From UBA2988 sp965237965 (GTDB taxonomy: Bacteria > Gemmatimonadota > Gemmatimonadetes > Longimicrobiales > Gaopeijiaceae), in NCBI GenBank assembly GCA_965237965.1, contig CBDEGT010000001.1:620001-684000 (forward strand): 64,000 bases of DNA. The letters run 5' to 3'. A program made the translations under genes and the position numbers. This document shows positions 43,655 through 52,182 of this stretch, piece by piece. The first letter of the stretch is position 1. The number at the start of each line of letters is the position of its first letter. A model generated the notes under the pieces. The model ran no database searches. It saw only the letters and a list, made by a program, of their open reading frames with translations, and was not told the origin of the DNA.

Positions 43655-44779
43655 TTGTCCGCGAGCCCCCCGGAATCGGTTCCCGCACCTCTACAGCCCC
43701 TGCTCGCCTCCTTCCGCAAGGGCAGGCGCTCGGCCCTGGCGCGTGCGATCAGCCTGGTCGAGGATGAGCGGGCCGGCTTTGAGGACTTCCTGCACGCGAC
43801 AATGCGCGTGGGTCCGCGTGCGCGCCGCTTGGGACTCACCGGCCCGCCCGGCGCCGGCAAGTCGACCCTGATCGCCGCGCTCGCCCGTGCATACCGAGAG
43901 GCCGGCGATCGGATCGGCGTTGTCGCGGTCGATCCTACGTCGCCGTTCTCCGGCGGAGCGCTTCTCGGCGATCGTATCCGTATGAGCGAGATCGCCACCG
44001 ACGTGGGGCTGTTCATCCGCTCGATGGCGACCCGTGGGTCACTGGGCGGCCTCGCCACGACCACGCGCGAGGTGGCGGATCTGATGGACGGGTTCGGATT
44101 CGAGCGGGTGCTGGTCGAGACCGTCGGAGTCGGTCAGACGGAGCTGGAGATCACGGGGGCGGCCGATACGGTCGTGGTCGTGCTCGTTCCCGAATCCGGA
44201 GACGCGATCCAGGCGATGAAAGCGGGGCTCATGGAAATCGCGGATGTGTTCGTGGTGAACAAAGCCGACCGCCCGGGGGCGGACCGGCTGATCAAGGAGA
44301 TCCGCACGGCGTTGCACCTGCGAACGGGCGAGGCGATGCGCCGTGTCCCGGCCCACCATGGTGGTCGCGGGGGCGGCGGACCCACGGATCGCGTCGGCCG
44401 CCGGAGACCGGCGGAGGGTGACCTTTCGGCGGATTCGGGAGGCGCAGCGGTGCCCGGCCATGCGGGGTCGGGCTGGGAGGTGCCCGTGATCCGCACGGTC
44501 GCGCACACGGGGGACGGGACGAGCGAGCTGATCGAGGCCGTGGCAGCCCACAGCACCTGGCTGGACGTGAGCGGCGACCTCGAGCTGCGGCGGCGGGCGC
44601 GTTCCGAGCGACGCGTGCGCGAGGTGGTCGAGCGCGCCCTGCGGCGGCGGACCTGGAGGGACCCGGCTGTGCAGGGCCGTCTCGCGAGCGGCCTGGACCG
44701 AGTGACACGCGGGGAGGAAACCCCTTACTCGGTGGGGCGCGCGATCATCGAGCAGGTGCTGGACGGGAGGGAGGCTTGA
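43655..44779 (+). CDS. meaB: MeaB-type G-protein chaperone of methylmalonyl-CoA mutase
   Basis: MeaB (ArgK/YgfD) protects and reloads the B12 cofactor of methylmalonyl-CoA mutase using GTP. The 374-residue protein has Walker A GPPGAGKST near residue 64, VAVDPTSPFSGGALLGDR near 90, ETVGVGQTE near 155 and the base motif NKAD near 192. Between about 225 and 275 there is an unusual Gly/Arg-rich insert (HHGGRGGGG and following) where relatives have a short loop. The start is a TTG at 43655, four bases after the UbiB-like gene. The mutase subunits follow 155 bases downstream. Confidence 0.93.
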   Translation: MSASPPESVPAPLQPLLASFRKGRRSALARAISLVEDERAGFEDFLHATMRVGPRARRLGLTGPPGAGKSTLIAALARAYREAGDRIGVVAVDPTSPFSGGALLGDRIRMSEIATDVGLFIRSMATRGSLGGLATTTREVADLMDGFGFERVLVETVGVGQTELEITGAADTVVVVLVPESGDAIQAMKAGLMEIADVFVVNKADRPGADRLIKEIRTALHLRTGEAMRRVPAHHGGRGGGGPTDRVGRRRPAEGDLSADSGGAAVPGHAGSGWEVPVIRTVAHTGDGTSELIEAVAAHSTWLDVSGDLELRRRARSERRVREVVERALRRRTWRDPAVQGRLASGLDRVTRGEETPYSVGRAIIEQVLDGREA

Positions 44780-44934
44780 AGGAAGAACGAGTGTACGTAA
44801 CCGACAATCCGAACGCTGGCCGGGCCCTGTGAGTCGGTTACCGGTTCGCGTTGGGGGGGAGCTGCTGAGACTTTCCTGCTTTGCATGTGTAGCACGCGTG
44901 GCCCGAGCCTCCGCCGACCGCTCCCGGAGACGTC

Positions 44935-46659
44935 ATGTCCACCATCGAGCGTGACCTCACTCCGCGCCGCGCGCTGGCCGAAGAGATCGCGCGTCGTGAG
45001 GTCGAGCTCTCCCATCTCCGAGCGCGGCTGGACGACTGGGCGGAGAAGAACGAGGCCGTGGGGGACCGGAGCGACGCGTTCACCAGCGCCTCGGGCCGGC
45101 CGGTCAAGCCGGTCTACACTCCGCTCGATCGGGTGGACGCCGATCCCTACCTCGAGGGGCTCGGGCTGCCGGGCGAGCACCCGTTCACGCGTGGACCCTA
45201 CGGCACGATGTACCGTACGCGGCTCTGGACGAAACGCCAGTTTGCGGGCTTCGCCACCGCCGAGGAAACCAACGCGCGGTACAAGTATCTGCTCGCCCAT
45301 GGCCAGACCGGGCTCTCGGTCGCGTTCGACTTCCCGACGTTGATGGGCTACGACTCCGACCACCCCCGCTCGTTGGGCGAGGTTGGCGTGTGCGGGGTCG
45401 CGATCTCGTCGCTGGCTGACATGGAGACCTTGTTCGAAGGGATCCCGCTCGACCAGGTCTCGGTGTCGATGACGATCAACGGTCCGGCTGCCATCGTGTT
45501 CGCGTTCTATGTGGCGGCCGCCGAGAAGCAGGGGGTCGATCCGAAGGGCGTTCGCGGCACGGTTCAAAACGACATCCTGAAGGAGTACCAGGCCCAGCAC
45601 GCTTGGGTGTATCCCCCCGAGCCGGCACTCCGCCTGATCGTGGACATGTTCGAGTGGGCGAGCGAACACGCGCCCAAGTACAACCCGATCTCGATCTCCG
45701 GCTACCACATTCGCGAGGCGGGAGCCACGGCCGGTCAGGAGCTCGCCTTCACGCTCAAGAATGGCTTCGAGTACGTAGAACGGGGTATCGCGCGCGGCCT
45801 CGACGTGGACCGATTCGCTCCGCGCCTTTCGTTCTTCTTCGACGTCCACAACGACTTCTTCGAAGAAATCGCGAAATTCCGAGCTGCGCGGCGCATCTGG
45901 GCGCGCCACATGCGCGAGCGCTATGGCGCCATGAACCCGGAGGCTTGCCGACTTCGCACGCACGCGCAGACTGCGGGGGTGAGCCTGACGGCGCAGCAGC
46001 CCGAGAACAACATCGCCCGCGTCGCTTACCAGGCGATGGCGGCTGTGCTCGGCGGCACGCAATCGCTGCACACGAATTCGATGGACGAGACGCTCGCACT
46101 CCCCACCGAGAAAGCCGTCCGGATCGCGCTCCGCACCCAACAGATCCTCGCGTATGAGACGGGCGTCCCGAACACCATCGATCCGCTCGCGGGCTCGTAC
46201 TACGTCGAGACGCTCACCGACGAGCTCGAGGCCGAGGCCGAAGAGATCTTCCGTCAGGTAGACGAAATCGGCGGGGTCGTGCCCGGCATCGAGACCGGGT
46301 GGTTCCAGCAGAAGATTGCCGAGTCAGCGCTTGGTCAGCAGCGCGAGGTCGAGGCGAGCGCACGGGTGATCGTCGGCGTCAACGAATTCATCGAGGGATC
46401 GGGAAAGGTCGAGATCGACGTGCTCAGGATCGACCCGGAAGTCGAGAGTCGCCAGCGAGCCCGCATGGCGCGGTTGCGGTCGACCCGAGATGCCGGTCGC
46501 GTCGAGCGCGCGCTCGCAGAGCTAGAAGGCGCGGCGGGAGGTTCTGGAAACCTGGTTCCCTACCTGCTCGAGTGCGCCCGTGCGTATTGCACGCTGTACG
46601 AGATCCGCCACGCCATGGAGCGCGTATTCGGCGGCTACAAAGAACCGATCTTCTTTTGA
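44935..46659 (+). CDS. Methylmalonyl-CoA mutase, catalytic subunit
   Basis: This subunit rearranges methylmalonyl-CoA to succinyl-CoA with adenosylcobalamin. The 574-residue protein is the barrel half only, with FTRGPYGTMYRTRLWTKRQF near residue 83, FDFPTLMGYDSDHPRS near 129, SVSMTINGPA near 177, GTVQNDILKEY near 204, and RTHAQTAGVSLTAQQPENN near 343. The B12-binding domain is encoded by the next gene, as in archaeal-type split enzymes. The ATG follows an AGACGTC spacer with no strong ribosome site. MeaB upstream supports mutase rather than a paralogue such as isobutyryl-CoA mutase. Confidence 0.94.
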   Translation: MSTIERDLTPRRALAEEIARREVELSHLRARLDDWAEKNEAVGDRSDAFTSASGRPVKPVYTPLDRVDADPYLEGLGLPGEHPFTRGPYGTMYRTRLWTKRQFAGFATAEETNARYKYLLAHGQTGLSVAFDFPTLMGYDSDHPRSLGEVGVCGVAISSLADMETLFEGIPLDQVSVSMTINGPAAIVFAFYVAAAEKQGVDPKGVRGTVQNDILKEYQAQHAWVYPPEPALRLIVDMFEWASEHAPKYNPISISGYHIREAGATAGQELAFTLKNGFEYVERGIARGLDVDRFAPRLSFFFDVHNDFFEEIAKFRAARRIWARHMRERYGAMNPEACRLRTHAQTAGVSLTAQQPENNIARVAYQAMAAVLGGTQSLHTNSMDETLALPTEKAVRIALRTQQILAYETGVPNTIDPLAGSYYVETLTDELEAEAEEIFRQVDEIGGVVPGIETGWFQQKIAESALGQQREVEASARVIVGVNEFIEGSGKVEIDVLRIDPEVESRQRARMARLRSTRDAGRVERALAELEGAAGGSGNLVPYLLECARAYCTLYEIRHAMERVFGGYKEPIFF

Positions 46660-46676
46660 GCGCCCAGGCTTTTCCC

Positions 46677-47099
46677 ATGACCGAAGACCAGAGGAAGATC
46701 CGCGTGCTCATGGCCAAGCCCGGCCTCGATGGGCACGACCGGGGCGCCAAGGTCATCGCCGCTTCGTTTCGTGACGCTGGCTTCGAGGTGATCTACACGG
46801 GGTTGCACCAGACCCCGGAGATGATCGTGAACGCGGCGATCGAGGAGGATGTGAACGTCGTGGCGCTATCGGTGCTCTCGGGTGCGCATATGACCCTGTT
46901 CCCGCGCGTTCGCGAGCTGCTCGACGCCGATGGCGCGGATCACGTGCTGCTGACCGGCGGCGGCATCATTCCCGATGAGGATATGGCGGCCCTGCGCGTG
47001 CGTGGCGTGGGCCGATTGTTCGGGCCCGGTACGCCCACCGGCGAGGCGGTCGCGTACATCCGCTCGTGGTTCGAGGAGACGCGGCCGGGCCTAGTGTGA
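46677..47099 (+). CDS. Methylmalonyl-CoA mutase, B12-binding subunit
   Basis: This 140-residue protein is a stand-alone cobalamin-binding domain. The DxHxxG motif is in GLDGHDRGAKV near residue 17, whose His is the lower axial ligand to cobalt. LSVLSGAH near residue 64 and TGGGIIPDED near 93 complete the Rossmann-like fold. It begins 17 bases after the catalytic subunit and ends 16 bases before the carboxyltransferase gene. An upstream in-frame extension lies inside the previous gene and is rejected. Confidence 0.94.
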   Translation: MTEDQRKIRVLMAKPGLDGHDRGAKVIAASFRDAGFEVIYTGLHQTPEMIVNAAIEEDVNVVALSVLSGAHMTLFPRVRELLDADGADHVLLTGGGIIPDEDMAALRVRGVGRLFGPGTPTGEAVAYIRSWFEETRPGLV

Positions 47100-47115
47100 C
47101 CTTGCGCTCAGCGAG

Positions 47116-48795
47116 ATGAGCGGTCCTTCGAACGAGCAATCCAGAGAGCCGGGGGCTCCCCCCGAACGGCCGGCTACGCGTATGCGCGCACTCGCCGCCG
47201 AGCTGGTCGTCTTGCGTCAGCGCCTTCGTCTGGGCGGTGGCAGTGATCGTGCCGAGAAGCAGCACGCGCAGGGGAAGCTCACCGCGCGCGAACGGCTGAC
47301 GCGACTGCTGGACCGGGGCGAGCCGTGGGTGGAGGTCGGGCTGCTGGTCGCTCACGACCAGTACGAGGGCCAGGCGCCCGCTGCGGGTGTTGTGACCGGA
47401 GTCGGACGGGTGCACGGGCGCGAGATCGTCGTGGTCGCCAACGACGCAACCGTGAAGGCCGGTTCGTGGTGGCCCGAAACGATCCGGAAGATGCTTCGTG
47501 CCCAGGAGATCGCCATGCGGTGCCGGGTGCCGATCGTCTACCTGGTGGACTCGGCGGGCGTGAACCTTCCATACCAGGGCGGCGTGTTTCCGGGGCAGTA
47601 CGGAGCCGCGCGCATCTTCTATTACAGCTCGGTCATGCGGCGCTATCTCCACGTGCCACAGCTGGCGGCCGTGATGGGACCCTGCATCGCAGGGGGGGCG
47701 TATCTGCCCGCCCTCTCGGACGTGATCGTGATGGTCGAAGGCACGAGCTTCATGGGGCTGGGCGGTCCCAACCTGGTGAAGGGTGCCACCGGACAGAGCG
47801 TTGCAAGCGAGGAGCTAGGCGGGGCACGCGTCCACACGTCGTTGTCTGGCGTTGCGCACTACCAGGCGGTCGACGACGACGCCGCGCTCGCGAGGCTTCG
47901 CGAACTCGTGCGCGAACTTCCGTGGGATTCGAAGGGGGGCTCTCCCGGGCGCTCGGCCACCCCGTCCGGGCGCGATCCCACGGAACTCTACGAGCTCCTG
48001 CCCGACGACCATCGCCAGCCTTACGACTCCCACGCGCTGATCGATACGATTCTCGACAGGGGGTCCCTGGACGAATTCCAGCCGGACCACGCTGCTGAGA
48101 TGATTTGCGCCACGGGGCGCGTAGAGGGAATCGCGGTGGGGGTGATCGCCAATCGCCGCAGTGTGGTCGCGGACGCCCGCCTCGGCCCTCCCCGTTTCGG
48201 CGGAATCGTCTACACGGAGAGCGCCCGCAAGACGGCGTACTTTATCGAGCTGATGAACCGCCACCGGACCCCGCTCCTCTTTCTGCAGGACGTGAGCGGC
48301 TTCATGGTCGGCCCGGAGGCCGAGCACTCGGGCATCATCCGAGCGGGTGCCGAGCTCGTCGAGGCCATGGCGACCGCGACGGTGCCCAAGCTGGTGCTGA
48401 CCGTGAATCACGCCTCGGGTGCCGGCTACTACGCGATGGCCGGTCAGGGGTTCGACCCCGACTTCGTCCTGTCGCTGCCAACCGGACGAATGGGAGTGAT
48501 GGAGGGCGAGAGCGCGGTGATGGCTCTGTTCGGCGCTCAGCTCCGGGACGTCGAAGCCGACGGAGGCGAAGCAGGAGCGGACCTCCAGGCACGCATGGAC
48601 GAGGTGCGCGCGGAGTACGAGCGTCAGCTCGACGCGCGCTATGCCGGCGCTCGCGGCTGGGTGGATGACATCGTGCTCCCCGAGGAGGTGCGGCCGGTTC
48701 TCCAGTTGCTCCTCAGGGCGGCGGCGCAGAATCCGGGGCCGCATCTGGGCCCCTTCCAGCTCGCTCGGGCCGCGCGCGCCTCCACCGAAGCATGA
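47116..48795 (+). CDS. Acyl-CoA carboxylase carboxyltransferase subunit
   Basis: This beta subunit transfers carboxyl from biotin to an acyl-CoA such as propionyl-, methylcrotonyl- or geranyl-CoA. The 559-residue protein has the two crotonase-like halves of the family: N half with LTARERLTRLLD near 57, VDSAGVNLPYQ near 153 and GPCIAGGAYLPA near 192, C half with FIELMNRHRTPLLFLQDVSGFMVG and ASGAGYYAMAGQGFDPDF. MGVMEGESAVMA resembles methylcrotonyl-CoA carboxylase. Its biotin-carrying alpha subunit is not in the window. The stop overlaps the AtuA-like start (ATGA). Substrate specificity cannot be settled by eye. Confidence 0.88.
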   Translation: MSGPSNEQSREPGAPPERPATRMRALAAELVVLRQRLRLGGGSDRAEKQHAQGKLTARERLTRLLDRGEPWVEVGLLVAHDQYEGQAPAAGVVTGVGRVHGREIVVVANDATVKAGSWWPETIRKMLRAQEIAMRCRVPIVYLVDSAGVNLPYQGGVFPGQYGAARIFYYSSVMRRYLHVPQLAAVMGPCIAGGAYLPALSDVIVMVEGTSFMGLGGPNLVKGATGQSVASEELGGARVHTSLSGVAHYQAVDDDAALARLRELVRELPWDSKGGSPGRSATPSGRDPTELYELLPDDHRQPYDSHALIDTILDRGSLDEFQPDHAAEMICATGRVEGIAVGVIANRRSVVADARLGPPRFGGIVYTESARKTAYFIELMNRHRTPLLFLQDVSGFMVGPEAEHSGIIRAGAELVEAMATATVPKLVLTVNHASGAGYYAMAGQGFDPDFVLSLPTGRMGVMEGESAVMALFGAQLRDVEADGGEAGADLQARMDEVRAEYERQLDARYAGARGWVDDIVLPEEVRPVLQLLLRAAAQNPGPHLGPFQLARAARASTEA

Positions 48796-50174
48796 CTCGC
48801 ATGCGTGAGCGTCCCGTCCGGATCGCTTCGGGGCAGGGCTTTTGGGGGGATGATATCGAGGCACCCGTTCGGCAGCTCGAGGGCGGCCCGATCGACTACC
48901 TCGTGCTGGACTACCTGGCCGAAGTGACCATGTCCATCCTGCAGGAGCAGCGTGCGCGTGATCCCGCGGCTGGGTACGCGCGCGACTTCGTCGCACTGAT
49001 GGAACGCATCTTCGGCGCCTGCGTGGAACGTGGCGTGCGTGTGGTCACGAATGCGGGAGGTGTGAACCCGCGAGCCTGCGCAGAAGCGCTCGTGGCGGCT
49101 GGCCGGCGGATGGGCTTGGAAGGACGGGCGCGCGTCGCTCTCGTGACCGGTGACGATCTGATGGGCCGGCTGGACGAACTGCTGGAGTCCGGGCACCCGC
49201 TCACGCACCTGGAGACCGGCGCGCCGCTTGCTACGGTGCGAGAGCGCGTGCAAAGCGCAAATGCGTATCTCGGCGCTCGTCCCATCGTGAGTGCACTCGG
49301 ATCGGACCCTACCGTCGTGGTGACGGGCCGGTGCGTTGATGCGGCGCTCACGTACGGTCCGCTCGTCCACGAGCTGGGATGGCTCTGGGACGACGTCGAC
49401 CGATTGGCCGCCGGCGTGGTCGCGGGCCACGTCATCGAATGCGGTGCGCAGGCCTCCGGCGGGAACTGCCTCGCCGAGTGGTGGACGATTCCGAATCTCG
49501 CCAGCGTCGGGTTTCCGATCGTGGAGGTGCAGGAAGACGGCGACTTCGTCGTGACCAAGCACGCGGGGAGTGGTGGACGCGTGGATCGCCGTACCGTGAC
49601 CGAGCAGATCGTCTACGAGATCGACGATCCGGAGCGTTACATGGCCCCGGACGTGGTCGCGGACTTCACCACCGTCCGACTGATCGAGGAAGGCCCCGAC
49701 CGCGTGCGTGTACACGGCGTGCGGGGCCGCCCCCGGACCGACACGCTGAAGGTGAGCATCGCGTACTCGTGGGGCTGGAAGGCGACCGGAACCCTCACGT
49801 ACGCGTGGCCGGACGCGGCCGCGAAGGCCCGCGCCGCCGTCGTGGTTCTGCGCGAACGCCTCGACCGTCTGGGCCTCCACTTTGACGCCTTCCGCGCCGA
49901 GCTGGTGGGTTGGGACTCGACGCACGGTCACCTCGCGGGCGAACCGCCCGCCGACCTTCCCGAAGTACAGCTACGGGTGGGGGTGCGTGCCGGCGCCCGA
50001 GAGCCCGTCGAGCGCTTCAGCCGCGAGGTCGCCCCGCTCGTCTTGACGGGCCCGCCGTCGGTCACGGGTTACTTCGACCGGCCGCGAGCCCGGGAGGTCA
50101 TCGCCTACTGGCCGGCGCTGATCCGGCGCGACGCGATCGAGCCGGGACTCGCGGTCGAGGCGATCGACGTCTAG
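48792..50174 (+). CDS. AtuA-family (DUF1446) protein
   Basis: A 460-residue protein of the acyclic terpene utilisation AtuA family. It opens RPVRIASGQGFWGDDIEAP, has TNAGGVNPRACAEAL near residue 86, TGRCVDAALTYGPLVHE near 178 and ASGGNCLAEWW near 220. Biochemistry of the family is not established; in Pseudomonas atuA lies in the citronellol/geraniol operon next to carboxylase subunits, the context seen here. The ATG overlaps the carboxyltransferase stop. The short AtuA-associated protein that usually follows is encoded downstream, separated by an inserted foldback element. Confidence 0.85.
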   Translation: MTRMRERPVRIASGQGFWGDDIEAPVRQLEGGPIDYLVLDYLAEVTMSILQEQRARDPAAGYARDFVALMERIFGACVERGVRVVTNAGGVNPRACAEALVAAGRRMGLEGRARVALVTGDDLMGRLDELLESGHPLTHLETGAPLATVRERVQSANAYLGARPIVSALGSDPTVVVTGRCVDAALTYGPLVHELGWLWDDVDRLAAGVVAGHVIECGAQASGGNCLAEWWTIPNLASVGFPIVEVQEDGDFVVTKHAGSGGRVDRRTVTEQIVYEIDDPERYMAPDVVADFTTVRLIEEGPDRVRVHGVRGRPRTDTLKVSIAYSWGWKATGTLTYAWPDAAAKARAAVVVLRERLDRLGLHFDAFRAELVGWDSTHGHLAGEPPADLPEVQLRVGVRAGAREPVERFSREVAPLVLTGPPSVTGYFDRPRAREVIAYWPALIRRDAIEPGLAVEAIDV

Positions 50175-50372
50175 CAGATCGCTGAAGAAGGGGAGTACAC
50201 CCCACAACCGAGTTAGACATGAGCTTGAGGTTCGAGGGTTCTGGGTGGCACGGTCCCTTGTCCGTCGTTAGCGCTCCTCGACGTAGCTTTGGCTATGCCT
50301 TCGTCACGCTGCCTGGGACGAGGGGCCGTGGCACCCACAACGCGGTGCGCTCCCCTTTTTCAGCGACCTGCT
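50173..50372. repeat. Foldback (MITE-like) element with 23-bp terminal inverted repeats
   Basis: About 200 bases fit exactly between the stop of the AtuA gene and the ATG of the next gene. The ends are inverted repeats: 50173-50195 and the reverse complement of 50350-50372 agree at 21 of 23 bases (core TCGCTGAARAAGGGGAG). Inside, a second inverted pair (50243-50263 with 50315-50336) allows a long hairpin. It encodes nothing. Size, terminal repeats and foldback potential fit a miniature transposable element, but no clear target duplication is seen. Confidence 0.7.
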
Positions 50373-50838
50373 GATGGCCATGATCGCGCTGGTGCATCTG
50401 GCGCACGCTCGCTCGGGTGACAAGGGCGATACGGTCAACGTGGGCGTGATCGCGTATGATCCGGAACACTACGAGCTGCTGCGGGAGGGGCTCACGGCCG
50501 AGCGGGTAAAGTCGCATTTCGGACCCATGCTGCGTGGGGAGGGTGGCACGGTCCCTTGTCCGTCGTTAGCGCTCCTCGACGTAGCTTTGGCTATGCCTTC
50601 GTCACGCTGCCTGGGACGAGGGGCCGTGGCACCCACAACGCGGTGCGCTCCCCTTTTTCAGCGACCTGCTGATGGCCATGATCGCGCTGGTGCATCTGGC
50701 GCACGCACGCTCGGGTGACAAGGGCGATACGGTCAACGTGGGCGTGATCGCGTATGATCCGGAACACTACGAGCTGCTGCGGGAGGGGCTCACGGCCGAG
50801 CGGGTAAAGTCGCATTTCGGACCCATGCTGCGTGGGGA
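50243..50838 (+). repeat. 298-bp direct tandem duplication
   Basis: Unit 1 is 50243-50540 and unit 2 is 50541-50838. They are identical except for a T/A difference in the GCGCACGC(T/A)CGC stretch. Each unit holds the right two-thirds of the foldback element and the first 56 codons of the AtuA-associated gene. The copy that keeps a full gene is the second. Confidence 0.95.
50374..50718 (+). pseudogene. AtuA-associated protein, truncated first copy
   Basis: It starts MAMIALVHLAHARSGDKGDT, identical to the intact gene downstream, for 56 codons. It then runs into the second unit of the tandem duplication and reads foreign sequence to a stop at 50718. The C-terminal half of the family is missing, so it is probably not functional. 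Because both copies keep the same upstream DNA, each may be transcribed and translated. Confidence 0.85.
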
Positions 50839-51058
50839 GGTCGTGCGCTACGAGATCCCCAACTTGTACGCCCTCAACTTCCTCCTGCACGGCGCTCTGG
50901 ATGGAGGGGGGACGGTTTCGCTGATGAACGACGCACAGGGCAAGGTGATGAGCACGGCGTTGTTGCGCCTCGAGCTCGAGGTTCCGGGTACGGTCGCGGA
51001 GGCCGCGCGTGCGCGAGGGCGACTGCCTGGTGCCGAGTACGGTGGAGATCGTTCGTGA
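50672..51058 (+). CDS. AtuA-associated protein, intact copy
   Basis: A 128-residue protein matching the short partner domain that follows, or is fused to, AtuA-family proteins. Typical features are the opening LVHLAHARSGDKGDTVNVGVI, then YDPEHYELL and LPGAEYG near the C-terminus, with NFLLHGALDGGGTVSL in the middle. It overlaps the end of the truncated first copy. Its stop overlaps the GTG of the enoyl-CoA hydratase gene (GTGA), so the acyl-CoA module continues through it. The biochemical role is unknown. Confidence 0.85.
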   Translation: MAMIALVHLAHARSGDKGDTVNVGVIAYDPEHYELLREGLTAERVKSHFGPMLRGEVVRYEIPNLYALNFLLHGALDGGGTVSLMNDAQGKVMSTALLRLELEVPGTVAEAARARGRLPGAEYGGDRS

Positions 51059-51855
51059 ACGCCCATGCGACACCGGACGCGCTGGTGCGATACGAGGTCG
51101 CCGACCGCATCGCCACACTCACCCTCGACCGGGCTGCGAAGCGGAACGCGCTCAACGGGGCGTTGATCGAGGCCCTTGTCGAGGCTCTCGGCCGCACTGC
51201 GTCCGATCCGGCGATTCACGTCGTCGCGATCCGCGGCGCCGGCCCGGACTTCTGCGCGGGAGCCGATCTCGAGGAGCTCGAGCGCACGAGTCGCCTGGGC
51301 AAGGCAGAGAACCTGGTCGACGCCCGCCGGCTCGCCGCCGTCTTCCGCGAGATGCGCCGCCATCCCCGACCGGTCGTAGCGGTCGTGACGGGTCGGGCGC
51401 TCGGGGGCGGCGCCGGCCTCGCCACGGCGTGCGACCTGATTCTGGCCCACGAGCGGGCCGAGATCGGATACCCCGAGGTGCACCTCGGCATCGTTCCTGC
51501 CTTGGTGATGACCCTTCTCCGCCGTAAAGTGCCGGAGGCCGTCGCGTTCGATCTCGTCGTGCGCGGAGAGCGAATCGGGGCTCTCGAGGCGGAGCGGATC
51601 GGACTCGCGCGAGCGTTCCCGGCCGACGGCTTCGAGGACGCCGTCGCTCTCTATCTGGCGGCGCTCGCCGCTCGGCCACCCTCGACCGTGGCCCTCACCA
51701 AGTCACTTCTATACGAGCTCGGCGAGCTCGGTTTCGACGACGGACTCGAACGGGCGGCCGAGGTCAACGTGGAGGCGCGCATGAGCGAGGCCTGCCGCGA
51801 GGGTGTGCATCGATTCCTCGAGGCGTCGCGCGCGCGCAGGGGACCCCGTGCCTAA
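51055..51855 (+). CDS. Enoyl-CoA hydratase/isomerase family protein
   Basis: A 266-residue crotonase-fold protein that probably hydrates an enoyl- or methylglutaconyl-CoA. Family blocks are LDRAAKRNALNGALIEAL near residue 24, IRGAGPDFCAGADLEEL near 61 (oxyanion hole) and GRALGGGAGLATACDLILA near 113 (second oxyanion Gly). The Glu position following the second block is in GYPEVHLGIVPA near 142. The GTG start overlaps the previous stop. Together with the carboxyltransferase and AtuA proteins it suggests leucine or acyclic terpenoid breakdown; this is inferred from context. Confidence 0.9.
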   Translation: MNAHATPDALVRYEVADRIATLTLDRAAKRNALNGALIEALVEALGRTASDPAIHVVAIRGAGPDFCAGADLEELERTSRLGKAENLVDARRLAAVFREMRRHPRPVVAVVTGRALGGGAGLATACDLILAHERAEIGYPEVHLGIVPALVMTLLRRKVPEAVAFDLVVRGERIGALEAERIGLARAFPADGFEDAVALYLAALAARPPSTVALTKSLLYELGELGFDDGLERAAEVNVEARMSEACREGVHRFLEASRARRGPRA

Positions 51856-51882
51856 GGAGCGATCCTTGGGTGCGCCCGGAAG

Positions 51883-52104
51883 ATGCTGACGGACAGATCG
51901 CGCGACCGGTCCGGCCGCCACCTGGAGTGGCGCGTGCGTCTGTTCGGGGCCGGGGCGGTCCTGGCGGTGGTCGGGATGTTCACCGAGCAGGGGTGGTTGA
52001 TCGATCTGGCGATCGTGGTTCTGCTGGCGGGCTTCGCTCTCCGGTTCGTGATCGGTGAGCCCGACGCCTCCGATGACCCGGAGCGAGGGGATACGGACTC
52101 GTGA
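51883..52104 (+). CDS. Small predicted membrane protein
   Basis: The 73-residue frame has a charged N-terminus (DRSRDRSGRHLEWRVR), two close hydrophobic segments (LFGAGAVLAVVGMFT and LIDLAIVVLLAGFALRFVI) and an acidic tail. No family is recognised. It follows the hydratase gene by 27 bases and precedes the ArsR-type regulator. The hydrophobic pattern is regular enough to support a real gene. Confidence 0.6.
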   Translation: MLTDRSRDRSGRHLEWRVRLFGAGAVLAVVGMFTEQGWLIDLAIVVLLAGFALRFVIGEPDASDDPERGDTDS

Positions 52105-52166
52105 GGCCGCTCACCGGCGGCGCTCCGGTCATCCACGCTTGCGGAGCCGCCCCCCGCAGCCCATAG

Positions 52167-52182
52167 TAAACCATATGGTTTA
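52167..52182. promoter_or_regulatory. Perfect 16-bp palindrome over the regulator start codon
   Basis: TAAACCATATGGTTTA is perfectly symmetric and contains the ATG (52175) of the ArsR-type gene. It stands out as A+T-rich in G+C-rich DNA. A dimeric winged-helix repressor binding here would block its own transcription or translation start. This is a sequence observation; binding is inferred. Confidence 0.6.

Noticed and set aside
44780..44934. Cobalamin riboswitch before the mutase gene
   Set aside because: I looked for the conserved B12-box type sequence and saw none in the 155-base gap.
44725..46140. 471-codon minus-strand frame opposite the mutase gene
   Set aside because: Shadow of the methylmalonyl-CoA mutase catalytic subunit.
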